Source: Solirubrobacterales bacterium | Lineage (GTDB): Bacteria; Actinomycetota; Thermoleophilia; Solirubrobacterales; Solirubrobacteraceae | Length of the DNA stretch: 50,634 nt | Direction of reading: 5' to 3' | NCBI GenBank assembly: GCA_003133565.1 | Contig: PKYB01000082.1 | Location: forward strand, 1 to 50,634 | Shown: positions 23,373 to 30,665 of the stretch, piece after piece | Numbering within the stretch: position 1 is the first letter of the stretch | Layout of the letters: each line of letters opens with the position of its first letter | Position numbers and translations under genes: made by a program | Notes under the pieces: model-generated | Database searches by the model: none | What the model saw: only the letters and a program-made list of their open reading frames with translations | What the model was told of the DNA's origin: nothing

Positions 23373-24176
23373 ATGCTGGAGGCGATGCTGCCGTTCGCCG
23401 TCTCGATTTGCATCCTCTCCCTGGCGCAGGCGGGCGTTGTCGGGCTCCCGGCAGCGCGCGAGATCGCGCTGCTGCGGCGACTGCGATCGGGTTGGTGGGC
23501 CCTCGCGCCGGCCGCATCGGTGGTCGGATTCGTGTTCGGTGTGCGCGTGCTGTCGGGCCTCGCCGACGGCCTGACCTACCTCGCGCTGGTCGCGGTGCCG
23601 CTGCTCGCGGCGATTGCCCTGGGCTGGCTGATGCGCGGCGCGCGTCCGCTCTTTGCGCTCTTTGCGCTCGCTCTCTTTGCGCTCGCCTGGGCTGACCGCG
23701 GGGGTCTTGCGGGCGAGGCTTCGGGGCTGCTGCTCGATGCGCTCTCCTGCGTCGCGCTCGGGGTCATCGCGGTCGCGGTGACGCCGGCGCGGCTCGTCAA
23801 GCTCGCGATTGTTGCGATGGCCGCGGTCGACACGTGGCTCGTGGTCACCAACCTTTTGGCGGCGCCCAACAACACGCTCAACGGGCTGGCACCCGTCGCG
23901 CATCTGCCCCAGCTCCAGCGGGTGGTTTTCGGCTCGGCGGTGATGGGCTACGGCGACCTCTTCATCGCCGGTCTGCTCGGCGCTCTACTCGCCGCCCAGC
24001 TTGGCCGCCAGCGCCGGGCAGTGCTGATCGCGGCAGGCCTGGCGCTCGCGCTCGACCTGCTGTTCTTCGTCGTCAACCAGCTCCCGGCCACGGTTCCGAT
24101 CGCGCTGACGCTGGTTGTGCTCGAGTTTGCGGCGTGGCGCTCGCGCGGACGCGCGGCGGACGCGGCGAAGGTGTAG
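23373..24176 (+). CDS. Nine-helix membrane protein with presenilin-like GxGD motif
   Basis: I do not recognise a named bacterial family. The 267-residue protein is almost wholly hydrophobic, with about nine helices (roughly 5-25, 42-60, 66-87, 92-106, 117-137, 142-163, 186-209, 216-235, 238-255). D153 lies mid-helix 6 (AAVDTWLVVTNLL), D195 lies in helix 7 within GYGD (VMGYGDLFIAGLLGALL), and helix 9 begins with QLPATVPIAL. In presenilin and signal peptide peptidase, catalytic aspartates sit in helices 6 and 7 (YD and GxGD) and a PAL motif in helix 9, so the layout corresponds closely. The tyrosine of YD is replaced by Val. An intramembrane aspartyl protease is a hypothesis; a transporter-like or structural protein remains possible. 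It is divergent from the glycosyltransferase pair and abuts the F420-type gene. Confidence 0.8.
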   Translation: MLEAMLPFAVSICILSLAQAGVVGLPAAREIALLRRLRSGWWALAPAASVVGFVFGVRVLSGLADGLTYLALVAVPLLAAIALGWLMRGARPLFALFALALFALAWADRGGLAGEASGLLLDALSCVALGVIAVAVTPARLVKLAIVAMAAVDTWLVVTNLLAAPNNTLNGLAPVAHLPQLQRVVFGSAVMGYGDLFIAGLLGALLAAQLGRQRRAVLIAAGLALALDLLFFVVNQLPATVPIALTLVVLEFAAWRSRGRAADAAKV

Positions 24177-24177
24177 C

Positions 24178-24582
24178 GTGGCGAACGTGGCATACGTCAA
24201 GCCTGGGCCTTCACGCGCAAGGTGTTCAAACCCATTTGCGATGCGTTTCGGGATCGGCGGCTCGGCGGCGCTTATCGTCAAGCGACGCTCGAGCGGCGCA
24301 ACGCAGGAGATCCCGGTCGTGCCGATCATCCATGACGGCGCGGAATACGTCGTCTCGGCGCGCGGTGAGTCCGACTGGGTGCGCAATGTGCGGAGCGCCG
24401 GAAGGCTCGAGCTGCGCCGCGGCGGTGCAAGCAAGGTCTACAAGACAGTCGAGATTCCGGTCCCCGAGCGTGACGATGTGATCGCTGCCTACCGCGTGAA
24501 GGCCGGGCGCGCCGTCGCCCCATATTGGAAGCAGCTGCCCGACGCCGCCGACCACCCGACGTTCCGCCTCGAGTCAGACTGA
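24178..24582 (+). CDS. Deazaflavin (F420)-dependent nitroreductase-family protein
   Basis: This 134-residue protein looks like the Ddn/DUF385 split-barrel family. These actinobacterial enzymes use reduced F420 to reduce quinones or nitro compounds. Supporting segments are SRARCSNPFAMRFGIGGSAALIVK near the N-terminus, EIPVVPIIHDGAEYVVSARGESDWVRNVRSAGRLELRRGG in the middle, and VIAAYRVKAGRAVAPYWKQLPDAADHPTFRLE at the end. The middle segment corresponds to the family phrase about salgG..WxxNL. The GTG start at 24178 lies two bases after the preceding stop, suggesting co-transcription. Assignment is from remembered family patterns and is good but not certain at the level of cofactor. Confidence 0.8.
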   Translation: MANVAYVKPGPSRARCSNPFAMRFGIGGSAALIVKRRSSGATQEIPVVPIIHDGAEYVVSARGESDWVRNVRSAGRLELRRGGASKVYKTVEIPVPERDDVIAAYRVKAGRAVAPYWKQLPDAADHPTFRLESD

Positions 24583-24662
24583 GGCGCCCGCGGCGGGTTG
24601 CCCTCGGGGTCGATCTCGGCGTTGACCGCCGTGCGCCCCGGATAAGTTCGTCACGCCCCGCG

Positions 24663-24668
24663 TAGACT
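24663..24668 (+). promoter_or_regulatory. Candidate -10 element (TAGACT) of efp
   Basis: TAGACT ends nine bases before the efp ATG and matches the actinobacterial TANNNT pattern. The message would begin close to the start codon. No clear -35 hexamer at 16-18 bases. Confidence 0.45.
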
Positions 24669-24677
24669 GGGTCTCGG

Positions 24678-25238
24678 ATGGTTACGACCAACCAGTTCAG
24701 GAACGGTAACCACATCGAGGTCGATGGGGTCATCTTCAAGATCCTCGAGTTCCAGCATGTCAAGCCCGGCAAGGGCGGGGCGTTCGTGCGCACGAAGCTG
24801 CGGCGGATCTCCGACGCCGCGGTGATCGACCGCACGTTTCGCGCCGGTGAGCGCTTCCGGTCGGTGCGGACGGAGTCACGCAAGATGCAGTTCCTCTATG
24901 CCGATGGCGGCGATGCGCACTTCATGGACAGCGGCTCCTATGAGCAGATCGCGATCCCCGAAGCACGGCTGGCGGAGCCGTTGCGCTGGACGCGGGCGAG
25001 CGACGAGGTCGACGTGCTGTTCATCGACGACGAGCCGGCTGACATCCAGCTGCCGAGCGCCGTCGATCTCGAGGTGAGCGACACCGAGCCCGGCCTGCGC
25101 GGCGACACCGCCTCGGGCGGTGGTACCAAGCCGGCGACGCTCGAAACCGGAGCGCAGGTGCAGGTGCCGCTGTTCGTCAGCATCGGCGATCGGATTCGCG
25201 TGGACACGCGCACCGGCGAGTACGTTTCGCGGGCCTAG
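24678..25238 (+). CDS. efp: Translation elongation factor P
   Basis: EF-P relieves ribosome stalling on polyproline. Its 186 residues show the three beta-barrel domains. The tip loop of domain I is [18 protein letters not shown] with K32 at the modification position. The C-terminal signature region is [45 protein letters not shown]. The order pepP (upstream), efp, nusB is a widely conserved neighbourhood. The start ATG has no Shine-Dalgarno, consistent with a very short leader. Confidence 0.98.
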   Translation: MVTTNQFRNGNHIEVDGVIFKILEFQHVKPGKGGAFVRTKLRRISDAAVIDRTFRAGERFRSVRTESRKMQFLYADGGDAHFMDSGSYEQIAIPEARLAEPLRWTRASDEVDVLFIDDEPADIQLPSAVDLEVSDTEPGLRGDTASGGGTKPATLETGAQVQVPLFVSIGDRIRVDTRTGEYVSRA

Positions 25239-25245
25239 AGTCGGC

Positions 25246-25653
25246 ATGCGACGCAGCGAGCAACGTCGCGCGGCCGTCATCGCGCTCTACCAGCACGATC
25301 TCACCGCGCGTCCGCTCTCGGAAACGCTCGACGCAAAAGCGACGCCGCTGACCCGCTCGCTCGCGCACGCCGGCGCCGATCGCGCGCTCGAGCTCGACGA
25401 GCTGATCGAGCGCCACGCGCACGGCTGGACGGCGGCACGGATCGCGCCGCTCGAGCGCAGTATCCTGCGCGTGGCGTTGGTCGAGATCCTCCATCCCGAC
25501 GCCGTCGAGGCGCTGCGGCCGATCCCGCCGGAAGGCGCGATCGACGAGGCTGTGGAGAGCGCAAAGGTGTTCTGTGGGGCCGATGCGCCGGGCTTCGTCA
25601 ACGGCATCCTCGACGCGATACTCCGTGAAGTGCGCGCTGCCGCGCCGCACTGA
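25246..25653 (+). CDS. nusB: Transcription antitermination factor NusB
   Basis: NusB binds boxA RNA with S10 (NusE) in rRNA antitermination. The 135-residue all-helical protein begins RRSEQRRAAVIALYQHDL. It contains RIAPLERSILRVALVEIL and AIDEAVESAKVFCGADAPGFVNGILDAILRE, both strong family signatures. It follows efp after seven bases. TAGAGT overlapping the efp stop could be a -10, but it stands only four bases from the ATG. Confidence 0.95.
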   Translation: MRRSEQRRAAVIALYQHDLTARPLSETLDAKATPLTRSLAHAGADRALELDELIERHAHGWTAARIAPLERSILRVALVEILHPDAVEALRPIPPEGAIDEAVESAKVFCGADAPGFVNGILDAILREVRAAAPH

Positions 25654-25691
25654 CCGCCCAAGACATCCCCCTGGTGCGCGACAATGACGCG

Positions 25692-25901
25692 ATGAGCGAC
25701 GCGGCAGACAATCTCGATGAGCTGATCGATCGGCTCGAGCGGGCCGCCGCCCAGCTGCGCTCGGGCGAGCTGTCGGCTGACGCTGCGGCGACGCTTGTCG
25801 AGGACTGTGCCGCACTTGCCGGGGAGGCGAGCGCTGAGCTCGAGCACCGCGCCCGGCTGGGCGCCGAGGAGCCCGCGCCGGCACAGGAAACCCTTTTGTA
25901 G
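25692..25901 (+). CDS. xseB: Exodeoxyribonuclease VII small subunit
   Basis: This small helical subunit of exonuclease VII degrades single-stranded DNA together with XseA. The product of about 69 residues contains NLDELIDRLERAAAQLRSGELSADAAATLVEDCAAL, the XseB hairpin pattern (family phrase: xxxLExIVxxLExGxLxLexsl). ATG 25692 is used; GTG 25674 is an alternative. The large subunit gene xseA is not in the window. The stop overlaps the next gene start by one base. In many bacteria xseB precedes ispA and dxs, as here. Confidence 0.82.
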   Translation: MSDAADNLDELIDRLERAAAQLRSGELSADAAATLVEDCAALAGEASAELEHRARLGAEEPAPAQETLL

Positions 25902-26785
25902 TGGTCTCGGGTAGCTACCCGGACCATCTGCGCGAGCAGGTTGACGCCTACCTCCAGACGATCAGCTTCAGCGAAGACGCCGATCTCGCCGGGCTCGAGG
26001 AGGCGATGCGCTACTCGCTGCTGGCCCCCGGCAAGCGCATCCGACCGGTGCTCTGCCTGGCCTCGGCGGCGGCGCTCGGCAAGAGCCCCGCGTCGGTGCT
26101 GCCGGTCGCCGCCGCGCTCGAGCTGATCCACACCTACTCGCTGATCCACGACGACCTGCCGGCGATGGACGACGACGAGCTGCGCCGCGGACTTCCGACG
26201 TGTCACGTCGCGTTCGGTGAGCATGTCGCGATCCTCGCCGGCGACGCGCTCTACGCCGAGGCCTTCCGCCACGTCGTCGAGCACCAGCAGGCCGAGGCGG
26301 CGAACGTGGTGGCCGTGATCGGCTGCCTCGCCGCCGCGACCGGCGTCGACGGGATGGTCGGCGGGCAGTACCTCGACGTCGCGACGGCGGCGCCAACGGG
26401 GCCCAACGGGCTGCGCCACCTGCACGAGCTGAAGACGGGGCGACTGATCGCGGCCGCCGTGGAGTGCCCGCTTTTACTGAGCGCCCCGAGCGAAGGGGAG
26501 ACTATGCTTGTTTACAGGCGATTTGCCGCGGAGCTCGGAGTGCTCTTTCAGATCGTTGACGATATTCTCGATGTCACCGGAACGGATGTCGCATTGGGAA
26601 AGCCAAGCGGCAGCGATGAGCGCCACGGCAAGCGCACGTATGTGTCAGAGCATGGGCTCGAGCACGCACGCGAGCTCGCCGCCCGCTCCCACCAGGCGGC
26701 GCGCGACGCGCTCGCGCTGGCGGCGCCGGTAGGCGCCAACGAGCTCGAGCAGATAACCGACTTCATCTACACCAGGTCTTCGTGA
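25901..26785 (+). CDS. ispA: Polyprenyl diphosphate synthase (farnesyl/geranylgeranyl type)
   Basis: This enzyme condenses IPP with allylic diphosphates to make C15-C20 precursors. Its 294 residues carry GKRIRPVLC (about 44-52), the first aspartate-rich motif DDLPAMDDDELRRG (84-97), and the second, QIVDDILDVTG (about 212). The residues before the first motif (HTYSLIH) match the bacterial FPP synthase group, but chain length cannot be fixed by eye. The GTG start overlaps xseB by one base and the stop overlaps dxs by four. Confidence 0.92.
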   Translation: MVSGSYPDHLREQVDAYLQTISFSEDADLAGLEEAMRYSLLAPGKRIRPVLCLASAAALGKSPASVLPVAAALELIHTYSLIHDDLPAMDDDELRRGLPTCHVAFGEHVAILAGDALYAEAFRHVVEHQQAEAANVVAVIGCLAAATGVDGMVGGQYLDVATAAPTGPNGLRHLHELKTGRLIAAAVECPLLLSAPSEGETMLVYRRFAAELGVLFQIVDDILDVTGTDVALGKPSGSDERHGKRTYVSEHGLEHARELAARSHQAARDALALAAPVGANELEQITDFIYTRSS

Positions 26786-28854
26786 AAAAGCCGCCAACTA
26801 CCCGACTGCTTGAGGGCATCGACGCCCCGACTGACCTGCACTGGCTGACCGACGCGCAGCTCGCCCAGGTGGCCGACGAGGTCCGCGAGCACATCATCGA
26901 GACGGTCGGCGAGATCGGCGGTCACTTCGGCGCCAATTTGGGGACCTGCGAGCTGGCCGTGGCGCTGCACTCGCTGCTTGACTCGCCGCGCGACAAGATC
27001 ATTTGGGACGTCGGCCACCAGGCCTACCCGCACAAGGTGCTCACCGGTCGCCGCGACCAGCTCGAGACGATCCGCCAGTACGGCGGCCTCGCACCGTTCT
27101 GCTCGATCGCGGAGTCCGAGCACGACATCATCGGTGCCGGTCACGCATCGACCTCGATCGGCTATGCCGTCGGCATCAAGGAGGCGATGCGCCACGCCAG
27201 ACGCTCGGGCGCCGACGGCGCCAAGGCGGCCGGTGAAGGGCATGTCGTCGCGGTGATCGGCGACGGCGCGATGACCGGTGGCGTTGCCTTCGAGGCGATC
27301 CACCAGGCCGGCGGGCTGGGAACGCCGATCGTTGTCGTGCTCAACGACAACGGGATGTCGATTGCGCCGAATGTCGGCGCGCTGTCGCGCTACTTCAACC
27401 GGGTTCGCCTGAACCCGCGGCTGTGGCGCGCCCGCGAAGGCGTCGAGGGCGGCTTGACCAAGCTGCCGGTCGGCATCGGCTCGGCGTTCGAGCGGCTCGG
27501 CCCGCAGCTGAAGGAGTCGATCAAGGCGTTCTGGGCACCGGGGCTTTTCTGGGAGGAGCTCGACTGGGCCTACACCGGGGTGATCGACGGCCACGACATG
27601 CGCGGACTGCGCGTCGCGCTGCGCGAGGCGCTGGCCGCCGAGCGACCGGTTGTCGTGCACATCGCGACGGTCAAGGGGAAGGGCTTCGCGCCGGCCGAGG
27701 ACGGCGGCCTCGAGGGGATGGAGCGCTGGCACGCAGCCAAGCCGCAATCGATCAGCAACGGCGAGGTGGCGCCCGCGCGCAGCGCCAGCGTGCCGCGCCG
27801 CCCGCCGCAGTACACGACGGTATTCGGCGAGGCGCTGCTCGAGGAGTGCCGCCGCGACAAGCGCGTCATTGGCATCACCGCGGCAATGAACACGGGAACC
27901 GGGCTGAACATCCTCCAGCAGGAGATGCCCGAGCGCTACTTCGACGTCGGTATCGCCGAGCAGCAGGCCGTGCTGTTCGCCTCGGGACTGGCACTCGAGG
28001 GGGTACGTCCGGTGGTCGCGATCTATTCGACCTTCCTCCAGCGCGCCTACGACCAGATCGTCCACGACGTCTGCCTGCAGCGGCTGCCGGTGGTCTTCGC
28101 GATGGATCGTGCGGGGCTCGTCGGCGACGACGGCCCGACGCACCACGGTGTGTTCGACATCGCCTACATGCGCTGCCTGCCGAACATCGTGCTGATGGCG
28201 CCGCGCGACGAGGCGATGCTCGTGAACATGCTGCGCACCGCGATCGCGTATGAGGATGGGCCGATCGCTCTGCGCTACCCGCGTGGCGAAGCACTCGGCG
28301 TGGCGCTGCCAAAGACGCCGGAGCGGATCCCGATCGGTACCGGCGAGATCCTGCGTGTCGGCGCCGGCACCGGGCCGCAGGGGCGCGTTGCGCTAATCGG
28401 CTACGGCACGGGCGTCGCCAAGGCGCTCGAGGCGGCGACGCTGCTCGAGGCCGACGCCGGCGTGACGGTCGCCGATGCGCGCTTTGCCAAGCCGATCGAC
28501 AGCAGCCTCGTGCTCCAGCTCGCCGCGGAGCATGAGCTGCTCGTAACGGTCGAGGAGGGCGTGCTCGCCGGCGGCTTCGGCAGTGCCGTGTGGGAGACGC
28601 TCAACGAGGCGGGGGCCGGGGCAACGCGGATCATTCGCGTCGGGCTGCCCGATCGCTACGTGACGCACGGCGCGATCCCGCTGCTCCACGAGGAGGTCGG
28701 CTTCACCGCCGAGCGGATCGCCGAGCGGGTGCGCGAGGCGATCGGCGATGGTGTGGCTGGCGATGGTGTGGCCGGCGTGGGGGCGGCGGGCGAGCGCCCG
28801 GGACGCCGACCGCGTGGCGGGACAGCGGAAACCGGGGCGCTTGCCGGCGCCTAG
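26782..28854 (+). CDS. dxs: 1-deoxy-D-xylulose-5-phosphate synthase
   Basis: This enzyme catalyses the first step of the MEP isoprenoid pathway, joining pyruvate and glyceraldehyde 3-phosphate using thiamine diphosphate. The 690-residue chain has the N-terminal signature HFGANLGTCELAVALH and IIWDVGHQAYPHKVLTGR. The TPP/Mg motif GDGAMTGGVAFEA is followed by NDNGMSIAPNVG. The transketolase pyrimidine domain shows YFDVGIAEQQAVLFASGLA and RAGLVGDDGPTHHGVFDIAY. The end (about 655-690) is an unconserved Gly/Ala/Arg tail encoded partly by a 15-base tandem repeat. It is coupled to ispA by a four-base overlap. Confidence 0.97.
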   Translation: MKKPPTTRLLEGIDAPTDLHWLTDAQLAQVADEVREHIIETVGEIGGHFGANLGTCELAVALHSLLDSPRDKIIWDVGHQAYPHKVLTGRRDQLETIRQYGGLAPFCSIAESEHDIIGAGHASTSIGYAVGIKEAMRHARRSGADGAKAAGEGHVVAVIGDGAMTGGVAFEAIHQAGGLGTPIVVVLNDNGMSIAPNVGALSRYFNRVRLNPRLWRAREGVEGGLTKLPVGIGSAFERLGPQLKESIKAFWAPGLFWEELDWAYTGVIDGHDMRGLRVALREALAAERPVVVHIATVKGKGFAPAEDGGLEGMERWHAAKPQSISNGEVAPARSASVPRRPPQYTTVFGEALLEECRRDKRVIGITAAMNTGTGLNILQQEMPERYFDVGIAEQQAVLFASGLALEGVRPVVAIYSTFLQRAYDQIVHDVCLQRLPVVFAMDRAGLVGDDGPTHHGVFDIAYMRCLPNIVLMAPRDEAMLVNMLRTAIAYEDGPIALRYPRGEALGVALPKTPERIPIGTGEILRVGAGTGPQGRVALIGYGTGVAKALEAATLLEADAGVTVADARFAKPIDSSLVLQLAAEHELLVTVEEGVLAGGFGSAVWETLNEAGAGATRIIRVGLPDRYVTHGAIPLLHEEVGFTAERIAERVREAIGDGVAGDGVAGVGAAGERPGRRPRGGTAETGALAGA
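28744..28773 (+). repeat. 15-base tandem repeat in the dxs tail
   Basis: Two near-identical units (GGCGATGGTGTGGCT, then the same ending in C) encode the GDGVAGDGVAG portion of the variable Dxs C-terminus. Confidence 0.7.
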
Positions 28855-29689
28855 CCGCGCTGGGGCGCCGCTGCGCCCGGCGGCGAGCGCTGCCTCGGCC
28901 AAGCGCAGGCTGGACACGCTGCTGACCGAGCGCGGGCTGTTCGAGTCGCGGGCGCGTGCCGCCGCATCGGTGCTCGCCGGCGAGGTCCGCATCGGGCCGG
29001 CGGCGACGCCGGCAGCGAAGCCCGGTCAGCTTGTTGCGGGCGACATCGAGGTTGTTGTCGCCGAGCCGCCGCGTTTCGTCTCGCGCGGGGGGATCAAGCT
29101 GGCGAACGCGCTGGAGGCGAGCGGGGTTCCGGTGGCGGGACGTGACGCGCTCGACGTCGGCGCTTCGACGGGCGGGTTCACCGACTGCCTGCTCGCCGCC
29201 GGGGCACGCCACGTTGTCGCGCTCGATGTCGCCTACGGTGAGCTCAGCTGGCGCTTGCGCGGAGATCCGCGGGTCAGCGTGATCGAGCGCACCAACGCCC
29301 GCCACCTGCGCGCCGACGACCTGCCCTACGCTCCAGGATTGATCGTCGTGGATGTCTCCTTCATCTCGCTGCGAACCGTGCTGCCGGCGGTGCTGGCGTG
29401 TGCGGCCGAGCGCTTCGATGCGCTCGCGCTGGTCAAGCCGCAGTTCGAGGTGGGCCGCGAGAACATCGGCAGCGGCGGCGTCGTGCGCGACGGCGCGCAG
29501 CGACAGCGCGCGCTGCTCGAGGTCGCCACCGCGGCGCTCGCCATGGGTGTCGCGGTACGCGGCTTCTGGTCCTCGGGACTGCCGGGACCAAAGGGCAACC
29601 GCGAGACCTTCATCCAGCTCGCTGAGGCCGCGCGCGGCTCGGTGGCGGGCGACCTTGCGGCGCTTGCCGCGGAGGTCGACGGCGGATGA
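28814..29689 (+). CDS. tlyA: TlyA-type 16S/23S rRNA 2'-O-methyltransferase
   Basis: TlyA methylates the 2'-hydroxyl of specific rRNA cytidines; its loss gives capreomycin resistance in mycobacteria. The core begins AKRRLDTLLTERGLFESRARAAASVLAGEVRI (S4 RNA-binding domain). It continues with the linker PRFVSRGGIKLANAL and an FtsJ-like domain with SAM motif DVGASTGGFTDCLLAAGA, VVDVSFISLR and LVKPQFEVGRE. The start is uncertain: GTG 28814 gives an unusual 29-residue Pro/Arg/Ala N-extension and a 41-base overlap with dxs. The gene order tlyA-nadK-recN matches M. tuberculosis. Confidence 0.92.
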   Translation: MAGQRKPGRLPAPSRAGAPLRPAASAASAKRRLDTLLTERGLFESRARAAASVLAGEVRIGPAATPAAKPGQLVAGDIEVVVAEPPRFVSRGGIKLANALEASGVPVAGRDALDVGASTGGFTDCLLAAGARHVVALDVAYGELSWRLRGDPRVSVIERTNARHLRADDLPYAPGLIVVDVSFISLRTVLPAVLACAAERFDALALVKPQFEVGRENIGSGGVVRDGAQRQRALLEVATAALAMGVAVRGFWSSGLPGPKGNRETFIQLAEAARGSVAGDLAALAAEVDGG

Positions 29690-30606
29690 GCGGCGCAGGC
29701 AAGAAGCGGAACGGCGGGAGTGGGGGGCGCCCGGGACGTCCGGGACCTCCGCGACGCGAGCAGCTTGTGACGGTGCTCAGCCATGCGCGACCGGACAAGA
29801 CGCGCGATGCGCTCGGCGAGCTGGCGGAGATTGCCGCGCGGCGCGGGGCGGTGCTCCTGCTCGATGCGGTCGAGACCGCCAAGTTCGACCTCGACGGCTC
29901 GGAGGTCGGCGTTCTCATCGACCAGCCACTGCGCCACGACGTCGATCTGTGCGTCGCGCTCGGCGGCGACGGCACGATCCTGCGCGGCCTGCGTGAATAT
30001 GGCGGCACATCGACGCCGGTGTTCGGGGTTAATTTTGGCGAGGTCGGCTTCCTTTCGACCGTCGAGCCCAAGGGGCTGCGGGAGGGCTTCGAGCTGGCCC
30101 TGGATGGCGAGCTCGAGTTGCTCCACCTGCCGGCAATCGAGATCGAAACCGCGAGCGGAAGCTGGAGCGCACTGAACGACGTTGCGCTACACCGCAAGGT
30201 CGGTGGCCGCGTGGCCGAGCTGTCCTATGGGCTGGCGGGCCACGAGGTCGGGAGCGTCCGCTGTGACGGCCTGGTCGTCGCGACGCCGGCCGGCTCGACC
30301 GGCTACAACCTCGCCAACGGCGGCCCCGTACTGGCCTGGGGCGTTGAGGGCATGGTCGTTTCGTTCATCGCGCCGCACTCGCTGACGGCGCGCTCGCTCG
30401 TGATCGCGCCGAGCGACGTGCTGACGCTCCACAACAACTCCCATGAGCCGCTCGACATCTCGGTCGACGGGCGGCCGGTCGCCGAGATCGCGACCGGCGA
30501 GGCGATCGACGCGCGCTTCGTCGACCGCGTCGCGACGCTCGCCCAGATGGTCGGATCGAGCTTCTACGGCCGTCTGCGGGAGAAGTTCGGGCGGCTCTCG
30601 CGCTAG
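29686..30606 (+). CDS. nadK: NAD kinase
   Basis: NadK makes NADP from NAD. The 306 residues contain the diagnostic GGDGT (LCVALGGDGTILRGLREY), GVNFGEVGFLSTVEP, LNDVALHRK and DGLVVATPAGSTGYNLANGGPVL. A basic Gly/Pro-rich N-terminal segment of about 25 residues precedes the fold. The start overlaps the tlyA stop (ATGA). Confidence 0.96.
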   Translation: MSGAGKKRNGGSGGRPGRPGPPRREQLVTVLSHARPDKTRDALGELAEIAARRGAVLLLDAVETAKFDLDGSEVGVLIDQPLRHDVDLCVALGGDGTILRGLREYGGTSTPVFGVNFGEVGFLSTVEPKGLREGFELALDGELELLHLPAIEIETASGSWSALNDVALHRKVGGRVAELSYGLAGHEVGSVRCDGLVVATPAGSTGYNLANGGPVLAWGVEGMVVSFIAPHSLTARSLVIAPSDVLTLHNNSHEPLDISVDGRPVAEIATGEAIDARFVDRVATLAQMVGSSFYGRLREKFGRLSR

Positions 30607-30665
30607 CGTCCGGACGCTTTTCGCGCTAGCCGTTCCGTCCCCGCTCGCTGCTAGACCCTGTGTCG

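Noticed and set aside
23258-23413. N-terminal extension of glycosyltransferase-like copy 2
   Set aside because: The extra 52 residues are Ser/Arg/Pro-rich and run into the start of the divergent gene. GTG 23257 precedes the first helix directly.
26767-28146. Reverse-strand 459-codon open frame opposite dxs
   Set aside because: It is the antisense of a well-conserved dxs region and lacks any domain pattern.
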